From NCBI GenBank assembly GCA_019356535.1, contig CP037918.1, positions 1,116,001-1,180,000 of the forward strand: DNA of 64,000 nucleotides, written 5' to 3'. Shown one piece after another: positions 8,348 through 17,972 of the stretch. The translations under genes were made by a program, and so were the position numbers. This stretch comes from Chromatiaceae bacterium (lineage in GTDB: Bacteria; Pseudomonadota; Gammaproteobacteria; Chromatiales; Chromatiaceae). How positions within the stretch are numbered: position 1 is the stretch's first letter; each line of letters begins with the position of its first letter. Under the pieces are notes generated by a model. The model worked only from the letters and a program-made list of their open reading frames with translations, searched no databases and was not told the DNA's origin.

Positions 8348-9751
8348 ATGGAAACTTCAGCCAATACCCAGGCCCTGGCCTACCTGGTCTCGGCGGTCCT
8401 GTTCATCCTGTCGCTCAAGGGCCTGACCCATCCGGCCTCGGCACGACGGGGCAACTTCCTGGGCATGATCGGCATGGCGATCGCCGTCGTCGCCACGCTG
8501 ATGGGCAGCGAGGTGCAATCCTACGGCTTCATCGTCGCCGGCGTGCTGCTCGGTGCGGTGATCGGTGGCGTGCTGGCCGCGCGCGTGCAGATGACCGCCA
8601 TGCCGCAGCTGGTGGCGGCCCTGCACAGCTTTGTCGGCATGGCCGCGGTGCTGGTGGCGGTCGGCACCTTCATCAACCGCCAGGTCACCGGCGACCTCAA
8701 TGCTGTGCTGATGAGCGAATTGTCGGCCGGCATCGTGATCGGTGCCATCACCTTCTCGGGGTCGGTGATCGCCTTCGGCAAGCTCCAGGGCCTGATCTCC
8801 GGCGCGCCGGTGCGCTTCGCCGGCCAGCACGCCTTGAATGCCGCCATCGGCGTGGTCACCGTGCTGCTGGCAATCCACTTCGCCATGACCGGCTCCATGC
8901 TGTCGCTCACCGTCATGACCCTGCTGTCCTTTGTGCTGGGCTTCACGCTCATTATCCCGATCGGCGGGGCCGACATGCCGGTGATCATTTCCATGCTCAA
9001 CAGCTACTCGGGTTGGGCCGCGGCGGCTACCGGCTTTACCCTGCACAACAACCTGCTGATCATCGTCGGCGCATTGGTCGGCTTCTCGGGAGCCATCCTG
9101 TCGTACATCATGTGCCGCGCCATGAACCGCTCCATCATCAACGTGGTGTTTGGCGGCTTCGGCAGCGACGCCGGAGGGGGCGAGTCCAGTGCCGGCGCGG
9201 TGGCGGCGGACAAGGGCGTCAAGTCGGCCTCGGTGGAAGACGCCATCTACTGGATGGAAGACGCCAACCGCGTCATCGTGGTGCCCGGTTACGGCATGGC
9301 CGTGGCCCAGGCCCAGCACGCCCTCAAGGAGCTGATGGAACTGCTCGAGGAGCGGGGCGTGGAGGTCAAGTTCGCCATCCACCCGGTGGCTGGCCGCATG
9401 CCCGGGCACATGAACGTGCTGCTGGCCGAGGCGGACATCCCCTACGATCATGTCTTCGAGATGGACGACATCAATCCGGAGTTCGCCTCCACCGATGTGG
9501 TGCTGGTGGTCGGGGCCAACGACGTGGTCAACCCCGCCGCGCGTACCGACCAGTCCAGTCCCATCTACGGCATGCCCATCCTTGAGGCCGGCAAGGCGCA
9601 GCACGTGTACTTCCTCAAGCGCTCCATGCGGCCGGGCTATTCCGGTGTGGACAACCTGCTGTTCTACCAGGACAACGTCTCGCTGATCTTCGGCGATGCC
9701 AAGGACACCATCGAGGGCATGGTCACCGCGCTCAAGGGCGGCGGTCACTGA
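8348..9751 (+). CDS. pntB: NAD(P) transhydrogenase subunit beta
   Basis: A 467-residue subunit. The N-terminal two thirds carry about nine membrane helices of domain II (for example IGGADMPVIISMLNSYSGWA). The C-terminal domain III binds NADP(H), starting near VIVVPGYGMAVAQAQHALKE with the Rossmann-like GYGMAVAQ, followed by HPVAGRMPGHMNVLLAEADI and VGANDVVNPAART. A GGGGGC ribosome site precedes the ATG. It is the last gene of the pnt operon and is followed by a strong hairpin (9777-9801). The complex probably feeds NADPH to biosynthesis, useful for a lithotroph or autotroph; that physiological role is inferred. Confidence 0.97.
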   Translation: METSANTQALAYLVSAVLFILSLKGLTHPASARRGNFLGMIGMAIAVVATLMGSEVQSYGFIVAGVLLGAVIGGVLAARVQMTAMPQLVAALHSFVGMAAVLVAVGTFINRQVTGDLNAVLMSELSAGIVIGAITFSGSVIAFGKLQGLISGAPVRFAGQHALNAAIGVVTVLLAIHFAMTGSMLSLTVMTLLSFVLGFTLIIPIGGADMPVIISMLNSYSGWAAAATGFTLHNNLLIIVGALVGFSGAILSYIMCRAMNRSIINVVFGGFGSDAGGGESSAGAVAADKGVKSASVEDAIYWMEDANRVIVVPGYGMAVAQAQHALKELMELLEERGVEVKFAIHPVAGRMPGHMNVLLAEADIPYDHVFEMDDINPEFASTDVVLVVGANDVVNPAARTDQSSPIYGMPILEAGKAQHVYFLKRSMRPGYSGVDNLLFYQDNVSLIFGDAKDTIEGMVTALKGGGH

Positions 9752-9776
9752 GCGAGGCCTTCACCGGCAACACGAC

Positions 9777-9801
9777 GAACCCGCTGGTCTCCAGCGGGTT
9801 C
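9777..9801. terminator. Hairpin between convergent pntB and tatD
   Basis: GAACCCGCTGG and CCAGCGGGTTC form a perfect 11-base stem around a 3-base loop, between the ends of two convergent genes. Only a short T stretch follows on either side, so it may work as a bidirectional terminator of moderate strength. Confidence 0.8.
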
Positions 9802-9808
9802 TTGCGTT

Positions 9809-10588
9809 TCAGGGGGGGGTGCGACCGGCAGCGAGCACCGCCAGGGCGTTGGCAGTGGTCTGCCGCGCGATGGTCTCGCGGGTCTCGGGGCGCAGTTCGG
9901 CCAGCACGTCCAGGACTTCCGGCAGCCATTGCGGGCTGTTGCGCTGGTAGCGGTGGGCGGCACCGCTCATGTCGGGGGCGTCGGTCTCGAGCACCAGGTC
10001 GCTCAGCGGCAGCTGGGTGGCCAGTGCGCGCAGGTGACGCGCATTGGGCAGGGTGAGCATACCGCCGAAGCCCAGGCGAAAGCCCAGCGCGCGGTAGCGT
10101 GCGGCGTGTTGCAGCGTGCCGTTGAAGGCATGGCAGAAACCGCCGGGCAGCTTGTAGCGTTGCAGGGTGGCGAGCACGGCGTCGTGTGCCTTGCGCACAT
10201 GCACCACCACCGGCAGCCCTTCGCGCTCGGCCAGGGCGAGCTGGGCCTCGAACAGGGCCTGCTGGCGGGCACGGTCGAGTTCGCGCAACTGAAAGTCCAG
10301 CCCGATCTCGCCGATGGCCGCCGGTCGGTGTGCGCGTACGAAGTCTTCCAGGGCCGGCAGGTCCTGTTGCGGATCGTGTTCCTCGAGCAGTACCGGGTGC
10401 AGGCCGATGGCCGGGTACAGGTCGGGATCACCGGCACACAGTTCCCACACCCCGTCCCAGCCGGCACGTGTGATGGCGGGAATCAGCAGGCGACGCACCC
10501 CGGCGGCGCGCGCGGCGGTCAGCACGGTAGCTCGGTCGGGATCGAAGGCCGCAACGTTCAGGTGGCAATGGGTATCGAACAGTTCCAT
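9809..10588 (-). CDS. TatD family metal-dependent hydrolase (DNase-like)
   Basis: A 259-residue TIM-barrel amidohydrolase-type protein. Metal ligands are recognisable in FDTHCHLN at the N-terminus, AIGEIGLDF (about residues 90-98), VVVHVRKAHD, FCHAFNG and VLETDAPDM near residue 205. E. coli paralogues TatD, YcfH and YjjV act as Mg-dependent DNases or D-aminoacyl hydrolases; which one this matches cannot be decided by eye. It is transcribed leftward, convergent with pntB and divergent from ispF, with 69 bases between the two starts. Confidence 0.92.
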   Translation of the reverse strand: MELFDTHCHLNVAAFDPDRATVLTAARAAGVRRLLIPAITRAGWDGVWELCAGDPDLYPAIGLHPVLLEEHDPQQDLPALEDFVRAHRPAAIGEIGLDFQLRELDRARQQALFEAQLALAEREGLPVVVHVRKAHDAVLATLQRYKLPGGFCHAFNGTLQHAARYRALGFRLGFGGMLTLPNARHLRALATQLPLSDLVLETDAPDMSGAAHRYQRNSPQWLPEVLDVLAELRPETRETIARQTTANALAVLAAGRTPP

Positions 10589-10657
10589 GCGCCGATTTTA
10601 CGGGTATGATCGGGCGGCGTCCCCGCGGGCGGGGCGCTCGACCGGATGAGGTATCTC

Positions 10658-11137
10658 ATGCGTATAGGACACGGTTTCGATGCCCATCGTTTCTGCGAGG
10701 GCGACGCGGTAGTGATCGGTGGCGTACAGATCCCGCACGAGCGCGGCCTGGCCGCGCATTCCGATGGCGACGTGCTGATCCATGCCATCTGCGACGCCCT
10801 GCTCGGGGCGCTGGGCGAGGGCGATATCGGTCGGCATTTTCCCGATACCGATCCAGCCTACCGCGGCATCGACAGTACCCTGCTGTTGCGCGAGGTGATG
10901 ACACGGGTGCACACGGCCGGTTATCGGCTGGGCAATCTGGACGCCACGGTGATCGCGCAGGCGCCGCGTCTGTCGCCGCATATCGAGGCCATGCGCGCGC
11001 GTCTGGCCGAGGTGATGGCTGCCACGCCCGCGCAGATCAACATCAAGGCCACCACCACCGAGAAGATGGGGCACACCGGGCGTGGCGAGGGCATCGATGC
11101 GCACGCGGTGGTGTTGCTGTTGCCAGCCGATGCCTGA
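10658..11137 (+). CDS. ispF: 2-C-methyl-D-erythritol 2,4-cyclodiphosphate synthase
   Basis: A 159-residue protein that makes MEcPP, the fifth step of the non-mevalonate isoprenoid pathway. The Zn site is visible in [11 protein letters not shown] and in [20 protein letters not shown]; the C-terminal signature is [20 protein letters not shown] prefer the ATG at 10658, which has TGAGG 6 bases upstream, to the in-frame ATG at 10646. Its stop overlaps the truD start by 8 bases. In many gammaproteobacteria ispF directly follows ispD; here ispD lies about 37 kb away in this window. Confidence 0.97.
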   Translation: MRIGHGFDAHRFCEGDAVVIGGVQIPHERGLAAHSDGDVLIHAICDALLGALGEGDIGRHFPDTDPAYRGIDSTLLLREVMTRVHTAGYRLGNLDATVIAQAPRLSPHIEAMRARLAEVMAATPAQINIKATTTEKMGHTGRGEGIDAHAVVLLLPADA

Positions 11138-12212
11138 GTCAGAGGCCCTGTCGTCCGCCACGCTGGTCTTCGCCGAGGATGTCACGCTCGACCTGCCTGT
11201 CGCACATGGTGGGGCGCCCCTGTGTGGCCGGCTCAAGGCCGAGCCCGAGGACTTCCAGGTCGAAGAGATCCCGCTCGATGAGCCGGAGGACGAGGGCGAG
11301 CACCTTCTGCTGGGGGTGCGCAAGCGTGGACTCGACACCCTGGAGGTGGCGCGCCGCCTGGCGCGGCATGCGGGCGTGCATTGGCGTGCGGTGGGATTTG
11401 CCGGGCTCAAGGACCGGCATGCGCTGACCTGGCAGCGTTTCAGCGTACACCTCCCTGGCCGTGCGGTGGACTGGGCCTCGCTGGATGACGACAGCCTGTG
11501 CATCACCGTGCTGGGGCGTCGGCGGCGCAAGCTGCGACGCGGCGAACTGGCGGGCAACCGCTTCACGCTGCGGCTGCAGGCGATCACCGGTGACCGCGAG
11601 GCGGCCGAGGTGGTGCTCGCCGCCTGCCGCCGCCGGGGCATCCCCAACTACTTCGGGGCGCAGCGTTTCGGGCGCGGGTCCTCCAACCTGATCCGTGCCC
11701 AGGCCCTGTTCAACCGTCGCCTGCGACGCCTGCCGCCGGAACAGTTGCGCATGGTCACCTCGGCGGCGCGCAGTTACCTGTTCAACGCGGTACTGGCCGA
11801 GCGCGTGCGTGCCGGGGACTGGGATCGCCCCCTGCCCGGCGAGGTGTTGCTGCATGCTGTCGAGGGGCGTGCCCTGCCGTTTGCCGCCGGGGCGGCCGAG
11901 CTGGCGAACGCCGTGGCCGCCGGCAAGTGGCACCCCAGCGGGCCGCTGCCGGGGCGTGTCGGGCATTGCCTGGCGCCGCAGGCGGAGGCCGCCGTGCGCG
12001 AAGCGGCGGTCCTGGCGCGTTCGCCCTTTCCGCAGTGGGTCGACTGGTTGGCCGGCCACGGCTTCGATGCCCTGCGCCGTGCTCTGCGCGTGTTGCCGGA
12101 AGGACTGGAGTGGGAGTGGGAGCACGACGCCCTGGTACTGCGTTTTGCCCTGCCGTCGGGCAGTTACGCCACGGCCCTGGTACGCGAGTTGATGGTCCCC
12201 GAGTGCGCCTGA
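11130..12212 (+). CDS. truD: tRNA pseudouridine(13) synthase
   Basis: A 360-residue pseudouridine synthase acting on U13 of tRNA-Glu. The catalytic motif [17 protein letters not shown] holds the essential Asp, and [14 protein letters not shown] is a second TruD signature. The insertion domain between them is normal. The start ATG at 11130 overlaps the ispF stop by 8 bases, the usual coupled arrangement; upstream codons in the same frame lie wholly inside ispF. In E. coli surE and pcm follow, but here the next gene is a biotin carboxylase after a 98-base gap. Confidence 0.96.
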   Translation: MPESEALSSATLVFAEDVTLDLPVAHGGAPLCGRLKAEPEDFQVEEIPLDEPEDEGEHLLLGVRKRGLDTLEVARRLARHAGVHWRAVGFAGLKDRHALTWQRFSVHLPGRAVDWASLDDDSLCITVLGRRRRKLRRGELAGNRFTLRLQAITGDREAAEVVLAACRRRGIPNYFGAQRFGRGSSNLIRAQALFNRRLRRLPPEQLRMVTSAARSYLFNAVLAERVRAGDWDRPLPGEVLLHAVEGRALPFAAGAAELANAVAAGKWHPSGPLPGRVGHCLAPQAEAAVREAAVLARSPFPQWVDWLAGHGFDALRRALRVLPEGLEWEWEHDALVLRFALPSGSYATALVRELMVPECA

Positions 12213-12310
12213 ATAACGGAATTGCCATTTTCAATAGTGGGGGTGTCCCTATCGACCCCCGGCCAGCGCTGGGGCAGAATGGCATGGTGTCCATCACGGG
12301 GCGGGACTGA

Positions 12311-13729
12311 ATGATCCGCAAGATCCTGATCGCCAACCGCGGCGAGATCGCCGTCCGCATCATCCGCGCCTGCGCGGAGATGGGCGTCCGTTCAGTGGCC
12401 ATTTACACCGAGCCGGACCGCTTCTCGTTGCATGTCAAAAAGGCCGACGAGGCCTACAGTCTGGGTGCCGATCCGCTGGCTGGTTATCTCAACGTGCATC
12501 GCATCGTGAACCTCGCGGTGGCCACCGGCTGCGACGCCATCCACCCAGGTTACGGCTTCCTCTCCGAGAACGCCGAGTTCGCCGAGGTGTGCGCGCGGCG
12601 TGGCGTGACCTTCATCGGGCCCTCGGCCGAGGTCATCCGTCGCATGGGCGACAAGACCGAGGCACGCAAGGCGATGATGGCCGCCGGTCTGCCGGTTACG
12701 CCCGGTTCCGACGGCAATCTGGCCAATGTCGAAGAGGCGGTTGGGCTGGCGCGCGAGCTGGGCTACCCCGTGATGCTCAAGGCCACCTCGGGTGGCGGCG
12801 GGCGTGGCATCCGCCGCTGCGACAGTGAAGAGGAACTGCGCCGCAACTACGAGCGGGTGATCTCCGAGGCTACCAAGGCCTTCGGCCGTGCCGACGTGTT
12901 CATGGAGAAGTGTGTGGTCAATCCACGCCACATCGAGGTGCAGGTGCTGGCCGACCACCATGGCAATGCCATTCACCTCTACGAGCGCGACTGCTCCATC
13001 CAGCGCCGCAACCAGAAGCTGATCGAGATCGCCCCCTCGCCGCAGCTCGACGAGGCGCAGCGCCAGTACATCGGTGGTCTGGCGGTGATCGCCGCCAAGG
13101 CGGTGGGCTACACCAATGCCGGCACCGTGGAGTTCCTGCTCGACGAGAACGACCGCTTCTATTTCATGGAAATGAACACTCGGGTGCAGGTGGAGCACAC
13201 CATCACCGAGACCATCACCGGGGTGGATATCGTCGAGGAGCAGATTCGTATCGCTGCCGGCCTGCCGTTGCGCTTCGCCCAGCACGAGGTCCAGCGTCGC
13301 GGCTATGCCATGCAGTTCCGGGTGAATGCCGAGGACCCCAAGAACGACTTCCTGCCCAGCTTCGGGCGTATTTCGCGCTATTACGCGCCGGGCGGCCCGG
13401 GGGTACGTACCGATACCGCCATCTACACCGGCTACGAGATCCCGCCGCATTTCGATTCCATGCTGGCCAAGGTGATCGTCTGGGCCCTGGGCTGGGACGA
13501 TGTGGTGGCCCGCGGCGAGCGCGCGCTGCGCGACATGGGGCTGTCGGGTATCCGGCACACCATCCCCTATTACCTGGAAATCCTGCGCCATCCCGATTTT
13601 CGCTCCGGGCGCTTCGACACCGGCTTCGTCGAGTCGCATCCCGAGCTGCTGAACTATTCGCTCAAGCGCAACCGTCACCAGCTCGCCGCGGTGCTGGCGG
13701 CGGCTATCGTGGCGCACACTGGACAATAA
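12311..13729 (+). CDS. pycA: Pyruvate carboxylase subunit A (biotin carboxylase)
   Basis: A 472-residue ATP-grasp biotin carboxylase: KILIANRGEIAVRIIRAC at the N-terminus, ATP-binding GGGGRGIR (about residues 160-170), and the catalytic region FMEMNTRVQVEHTITETITG. It carboxylates the biotin on its partner using ATP and bicarbonate. Acetyl-CoA carboxylase AccC has the same fold, but the next gene, 13 bases downstream, is a carboxyltransferase with its own biotin domain rather than accB. The pair therefore fits the two-subunit pyruvate carboxylase that makes oxaloacetate. The 98 bases upstream are AT-richer and probably carry the promoter. Confidence 0.9.
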   Translation: MIRKILIANRGEIAVRIIRACAEMGVRSVAIYTEPDRFSLHVKKADEAYSLGADPLAGYLNVHRIVNLAVATGCDAIHPGYGFLSENAEFAEVCARRGVTFIGPSAEVIRRMGDKTEARKAMMAAGLPVTPGSDGNLANVEEAVGLARELGYPVMLKATSGGGGRGIRRCDSEEELRRNYERVISEATKAFGRADVFMEKCVVNPRHIEVQVLADHHGNAIHLYERDCSIQRRNQKLIEIAPSPQLDEAQRQYIGGLAVIAAKAVGYTNAGTVEFLLDENDRFYFMEMNTRVQVEHTITETITGVDIVEEQIRIAAGLPLRFAQHEVQRRGYAMQFRVNAEDPKNDFLPSFGRISRYYAPGGPGVRTDTAIYTGYEIPPHFDSMLAKVIVWALGWDDVVARGERALRDMGLSGIRHTIPYYLEILRHPDFRSGRFDTGFVESHPELLNYSLKRNRHQLAAVLAAAIVAHTGQ

Positions 13730-13742
13730 GGCATCGAGGCCC

Positions 13743-15575
13743 ATGAGCAAGATACAGATTACCGACCTCATCCTGCGCGACGCTCACCAGTCGCTGATCG
13801 CCACTCGCCTGCGTACCGAGGATATGCTGCCGGTCTGCGAGCGGCTGGATGCCATCGGCTACTGGTCGTTGGAGTGCTGGGGTGGGGCCACTTTCGACGC
13901 CTGTATCCGCTTCCTGGCCGAAGACCCCTGGGAGCGTCTGCGTCGCCTGCGCGAGGCCTTGCCCAACACCCGCCTGCAGATGCTGCTGCGCGGGCAGAAC
14001 CTGCTCGGCTACCGGCATTATTCGGATGACGTGGTGCATGCCTTCGTGCAGGCGGCGGCACGCAATGGCATGGACGTGTTCCGCATCTTCGATGCGCTCA
14101 ATGACACCCGCAACCTGCGCACCGCCATCGAGGCCACGCTGGAGGCCGGCAAGCACGCGCAGGGCACCATCTGCTATACCGTCAGCCCGGTGCATGACAT
14201 CGCCGGCTTCGTGAAGATGGGGCGCGAGCTGGCGGCCATGGGCTGTCACTCGATCTGCATCAAGGACATGGCTGGCCTGCTCACGCCCTATGCTACCGGT
14301 GAGCTGGTGCAGGCGCTGAAGGACGCGGTGGACCTGCCGCTGCACCTACATTCGCATGCCACCGCCGGTCTGGCCGAGATGTGCCACCTGAAGGCCATCG
14401 AACACGGCTGCGAGCACATCGATACCGCCATCTCGGCCTTCGCCGGCGGCACCTCGCACCCGCCTACGGAGAGCCTGGTGGCCGCGCTACGCGGTACCCG
14501 TTTCGACACCGGACTGGACCTGCCGGCTCTGCAGGAGATCGGCATGTATTTCTACGAGGTGCGCAAGAAGTACCGCCAGTACGAGAGCGAATACACTGGC
14601 GTGGACACCCGGGTACAGGTCAACCAGATCCCTGGTGGCATGATCTCCAACCTGGCCAACCAGCTGCGTGACCAGAACGCGCTCGACCGCATGCAGGCGG
14701 TGCTCGAGGAGATCCCCCGGGTGCGCCGCGACATGGGCTATCCGCCGTTGGTCACGCCGACCTCGCAGATCGTCGGCACCCAGGCGGTGCTCAATGTGCT
14801 CACCGGCGAGCGCTACCAGACCATCACCAAGGAAGTGAAACTCTACCTTCAGGGTGGCTATGGCCGTGCCCCGGGGGCGATCGACCCCGAGCTGCTACGC
14901 AAGGCCATCGGCGAGGAGACGCCCATCGACCACCGCCCGGCCGACGACCTGCCGCCGGAACTCGACCGCCTGCGCGAGGAGATCGGCGACCTTGCCGAGA
15001 GCGAGGAAGACGTGCTCACCTACGCCATGTTCCCCGAGATCGGTCGCCAGTTCCTGCAGGCGCGTCGCGATGGCACCCTGCAGCCCGAGCCCCTTCAAGC
15101 ACCGAGCGAGGAGGGCGGCGAAACCCCGTCCACCGCGCCCACCGAGTTCAACATCTTCCTGCACGGTGACTGCTACCACGTCAAGGTGACCGGCACCGGC
15201 CTCAAGGAAGAATCACAGCGGCACTTCTATTTCACCGTCGATGGCATTCCCGAAGAGGTGCGGGTCGAGACCCTGAGCGAGATCGTCCTCGAGGGAGGTG
15301 CTCAGGGCGCGGTCAAGAGCTCGATTGCCGGCAAGCGTCCACGCCCGCAGGGGCGGGGTGATGTCACCACCAGCATGCCCGGCAACATCGTCGATGTGCT
15401 GGTGCGCGAGGGTGACGAAGTGGTGGCTGGCCAGCCCCTGCTGGTCGCCGAGGCCATGAAGATGGAGACCGAGATCCAGGCCCCGGTCAGCGGCGTGGTC
15501 GAGGCCGTCTATGTCGCCAAGGGTGATGCGGTGAATCCCGACGAGACGCTGATTGCCATCCGCCCTCAGGAGTAG
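13743..15575 (+). CDS. pycB: Pyruvate carboxylase subunit B / oxaloacetate decarboxylase alpha family
   Basis: A 610-residue protein. The N-terminal carboxyltransferase TIM barrel shows TDLILRDAHQSLIATRLRTE with the metal-binding Asp, and DLPLHLHSHATAG with the His pair. A linker of Pro/Glu-rich sequence follows at about residues 455-470, and the C-terminal biotinyl domain has AEAMKMETEI with the biotinylated Lys at about K573. The same architecture serves in Na+-pumping oxaloacetate decarboxylase, but no oadB or oadG lies nearby and a biotin carboxylase is directly upstream, so anaplerotic pyruvate carboxylation is the better reading. Confidence 0.9.
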   Translation: MSKIQITDLILRDAHQSLIATRLRTEDMLPVCERLDAIGYWSLECWGGATFDACIRFLAEDPWERLRRLREALPNTRLQMLLRGQNLLGYRHYSDDVVHAFVQAAARNGMDVFRIFDALNDTRNLRTAIEATLEAGKHAQGTICYTVSPVHDIAGFVKMGRELAAMGCHSICIKDMAGLLTPYATGELVQALKDAVDLPLHLHSHATAGLAEMCHLKAIEHGCEHIDTAISAFAGGTSHPPTESLVAALRGTRFDTGLDLPALQEIGMYFYEVRKKYRQYESEYTGVDTRVQVNQIPGGMISNLANQLRDQNALDRMQAVLEEIPRVRRDMGYPPLVTPTSQIVGTQAVLNVLTGERYQTITKEVKLYLQGGYGRAPGAIDPELLRKAIGEETPIDHRPADDLPPELDRLREEIGDLAESEEDVLTYAMFPEIGRQFLQARRDGTLQPEPLQAPSEEGGETPSTAPTEFNIFLHGDCYHVKVTGTGLKEESQRHFYFTVDGIPEEVRVETLSEIVLEGGAQGAVKSSIAGKRPRPQGRGDVTTSMPGNIVDVLVREGDEVVAGQPLLVAEAMKMETEIQAPVSGVVEAVYVAKGDAVNPDETLIAIRPQE

Positions 15576-15713
15576 GAGGCCCCTCTCCGGGGTGAAGAGG
15601 GATGGCCGGTTCGCGGCAGGGACGCTGCGTTCACACAGACACCTCTTCCACTGCTCCCAAGGGGGCGATCGGGTATATTGGACCGTTTCCGAAGCGGTAT
15701 CCGGGAGGCCGTG

Positions 15714-17972
15714 ATGCAGGACAGTGCGGTGCCGGTGGCAAAGGAGCTGGTGCTGGTCGGCGGTGGACACGCCCACGCGGGGGTGATCCTGCGTTTGGGC
15801 ATGAAGCCGGTACCTGGCCTGCGGGTGACACTGATCACCCGTGACATCCACACCCCGTATTCGGGCATGCTGCCTGGCTACATCGCCGGTTTCTACGACT
15901 ACGACCAGTGCCACATCGACCTGCGGCGGCTGTGCCGCTTCGCGGGGGTGCGCCTGTATCACGGCGAGGTCGAAGGGCTGGATCTGGAGGCGCGCCAGGT
16001 GCGGCTGCCGGGACGGCCGCCGGTACCCTATGACCTGTTGTCGATCAACACCGGCTCGCGCCCCGGCCACTCCGGGGTGGAGGGCGCCGAGGCGCATGCC
16101 ATCCCGGTCAAGCCGGTCGATGTTTTCCTGCGTCGCTGGGAGGGCCTGCGCGAGCGGGTGATCGCCTCTCGCGGCCCCTTTCGTATTGCTGTGGTCGGTG
16201 GCGGCGCCGGTGGGGTGGAGCTGCTGCTGTCGGTGCAGTATCGGTTGCGCGAGGACCTGCGTCGCCGCGGTGACGATCCGAATCGCTTGCAGTTTGCGCT
16301 GTGCACCGCCGATCCGCTGTTGCTGGCCAATCACGCGCCTGGGGTGCGCCGGCGCTTCGAGCGCGTGCTCGACGAGCGCGATGTCGAATGCCATGTCGCT
16401 GGGCGGGTGGTCTCGGTGCGGGCCGATGGGCTGCGCCTGGCCGATGGCCGTGAGCTTGCCGCCGATGCGGTGCTCTGGGCAACCAGCGCCAGCACCCCCA
16501 GCTGGCCAGGGCGGGCGGGCCTGGCGGTGGACGCGGACGGCTTCATCCGCGTGGACCATTACCTGCGCAGCTTGTCCCACCCCGAGGTCTTTGCCGCCGG
16601 CGATGTTGCCAGCCTGCCCGATCCGCGCCCCAAGTCGGGGGTATTCGCGGTGCGCCAGGGCCCGGTGCTGCACCATAACCTGGTAGCCGCAGCGCGCGGC
16701 AGGCCGTTGCGGCGCTACCGCCCGCAGCGGCATTTTCTGGGACTGATCACCACCGGTGATCGTTATGCCATCGCCTCGCGCGGCCCCTGGTCGGCCGAGG
16801 GTGGTTGGCTGTGGACGGTCAAGGACGGGATCGACCGCCGCTTCATGCGCATGTTCGACCAGTTGCCCGAGATGCCCGAGCCAGAGACGCCCGCACCGGC
16901 AGAGGGGCTGGCTGACGCGGAGCTGTGCGAGACGCTGACCCGGCTGCCCATGCGCTGCGGCGGCTGCGGGGCCAAGGTGGGCAGCACGGTGCTGGAGCGC
17001 GCGCTGGCGCGCCTGCCGCGCAAGGGCGGAGAGGGCATCGTCGCCGGCGGACCTGCCGATGCCGACGATGCGGTGGCCTTCGCGGTGCCGCCGGGGCGCC
17101 TGCTGGTGCAGAGCGTCGATTATTTTCGTGCCTTTCTCGACGATGCCCATGTCTTCGGCGCCATCGCCGCCAACCATGCCCTGGGCGACTTGTATGCCAT
17201 GAACGCGGCACCGCATTCGGCGCTGGCGATCGCCACCGTGCCCTTCGGGCGCGAGGCGGTGGTCGAACAGACCCTGTTCGAGCTGCTCGACGGCGCACTT
17301 GGCGTGCTGCACGAGGCCGGGGCGGTGCTGGCCGGCGGGCACTCCAGCGAGGGCGCCGAGCTGGCCTTCGGGCTGGCGGTCAATGGCCTGGCCGATCCGG
17401 ATCGGCTGTTGCGCAAGGGCGGGCTGCGCCCGGGAGATGCGCTGATCCTCACCAAACCGCTGGGCACCGGCACCCTGATGGCCGCCGACATGCGCCACCG
17501 CGCGCGTGGCCGCTGGGTGCAGGACGCCATCGAACAGATGCTGCAGTCGAACCGCAAGGCCGCCGCCCTCCTGCACGCGCATGGCGCGAGCGCGTGCACC
17601 GATGTCACCGGCTTCGGTCTGCTCGGCCATCTGCTGGAGATGCTGCGCGCCTCGGGTTGCGGGGCGCGACTCGAGTTGGGGGCGTTGCCGGTGCTCGATG
17701 GTGCGCTCGAGACTCTGGCGATGGGCATCCAGTCGAGCCTGGCACCCGAGAACCTGCGCCTGCGTCGCGCCGTGGTCGATCTCGAGGCCGTCACCAACCA
17801 CCCTCGCTATCCGCTGCTGTTCGATCCGCAGACCGCTGGCGGCCTGCTCGCGGGCGTGCCCGCCGACCGCGCAGACGCCTGTCTCGAGGCCCTGCTCGCT
17901 GCCGGTTACCGGGCGGCGCGTATCGGTGAGGTGCTCGCGGGCGAGCCGCAGGTGGTGGTGGACCAGGGGTGA
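15714..17972 (+). CDS. selD: Fusion of FAD-dependent NDH-2-like oxidoreductase and selenide water dikinase
   Basis: A 752-residue two-domain protein. Residues 1 to about 390 resemble type II NADH dehydrogenases: FAD site ELVLVGGGHAHAGVILRLG, a second dinucleotide fold IAVVGGGAGGVELLLSV, and the FAD-tail motif VFAAGDVASLPDP. Residues about 410-752 are SelD, which makes selenophosphate from selenide and ATP: RCGGCGAKVGSTVLERAL with catalytic C418 and K421, then GGPADADDAVAF, AGGHSSEGAE and [16 protein letters not shown]. The active site has ordinary Cys, not selenocysteine. The fusion is known in other bacteria and may deliver reduced selenium to the kinase. The ATG at 15714 has GGGAGG 5 bases upstream. 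The stop overlaps the GTG start of dctB. No selA, selB or tRNA-Sec is in the window. Confidence 0.93.
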   Translation: MQDSAVPVAKELVLVGGGHAHAGVILRLGMKPVPGLRVTLITRDIHTPYSGMLPGYIAGFYDYDQCHIDLRRLCRFAGVRLYHGEVEGLDLEARQVRLPGRPPVPYDLLSINTGSRPGHSGVEGAEAHAIPVKPVDVFLRRWEGLRERVIASRGPFRIAVVGGGAGGVELLLSVQYRLREDLRRRGDDPNRLQFALCTADPLLLANHAPGVRRRFERVLDERDVECHVAGRVVSVRADGLRLADGRELAADAVLWATSASTPSWPGRAGLAVDADGFIRVDHYLRSLSHPEVFAAGDVASLPDPRPKSGVFAVRQGPVLHHNLVAAARGRPLRRYRPQRHFLGLITTGDRYAIASRGPWSAEGGWLWTVKDGIDRRFMRMFDQLPEMPEPETPAPAEGLADAELCETLTRLPMRCGGCGAKVGSTVLERALARLPRKGGEGIVAGGPADADDAVAFAVPPGRLLVQSVDYFRAFLDDAHVFGAIAANHALGDLYAMNAAPHSALAIATVPFGREAVVEQTLFELLDGALGVLHEAGAVLAGGHSSEGAELAFGLAVNGLADPDRLLRKGGLRPGDALILTKPLGTGTLMAADMRHRARGRWVQDAIEQMLQSNRKAAALLHAHGASACTDVTGFGLLGHLLEMLRASGCGARLELGALPVLDGALETLAMGIQSSLAPENLRLRRAVVDLEAVTNHPRYPLLFDPQTAGGLLAGVPADRADACLEALLAAGYRAARIGEVLAGEPQVVVDQG

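Noticed and set aside
15714..17972. Possible selenocysteine in SelD
   Set aside because: The active-site codons are TGC and no in-frame TGA occurs; the frame is continuous.
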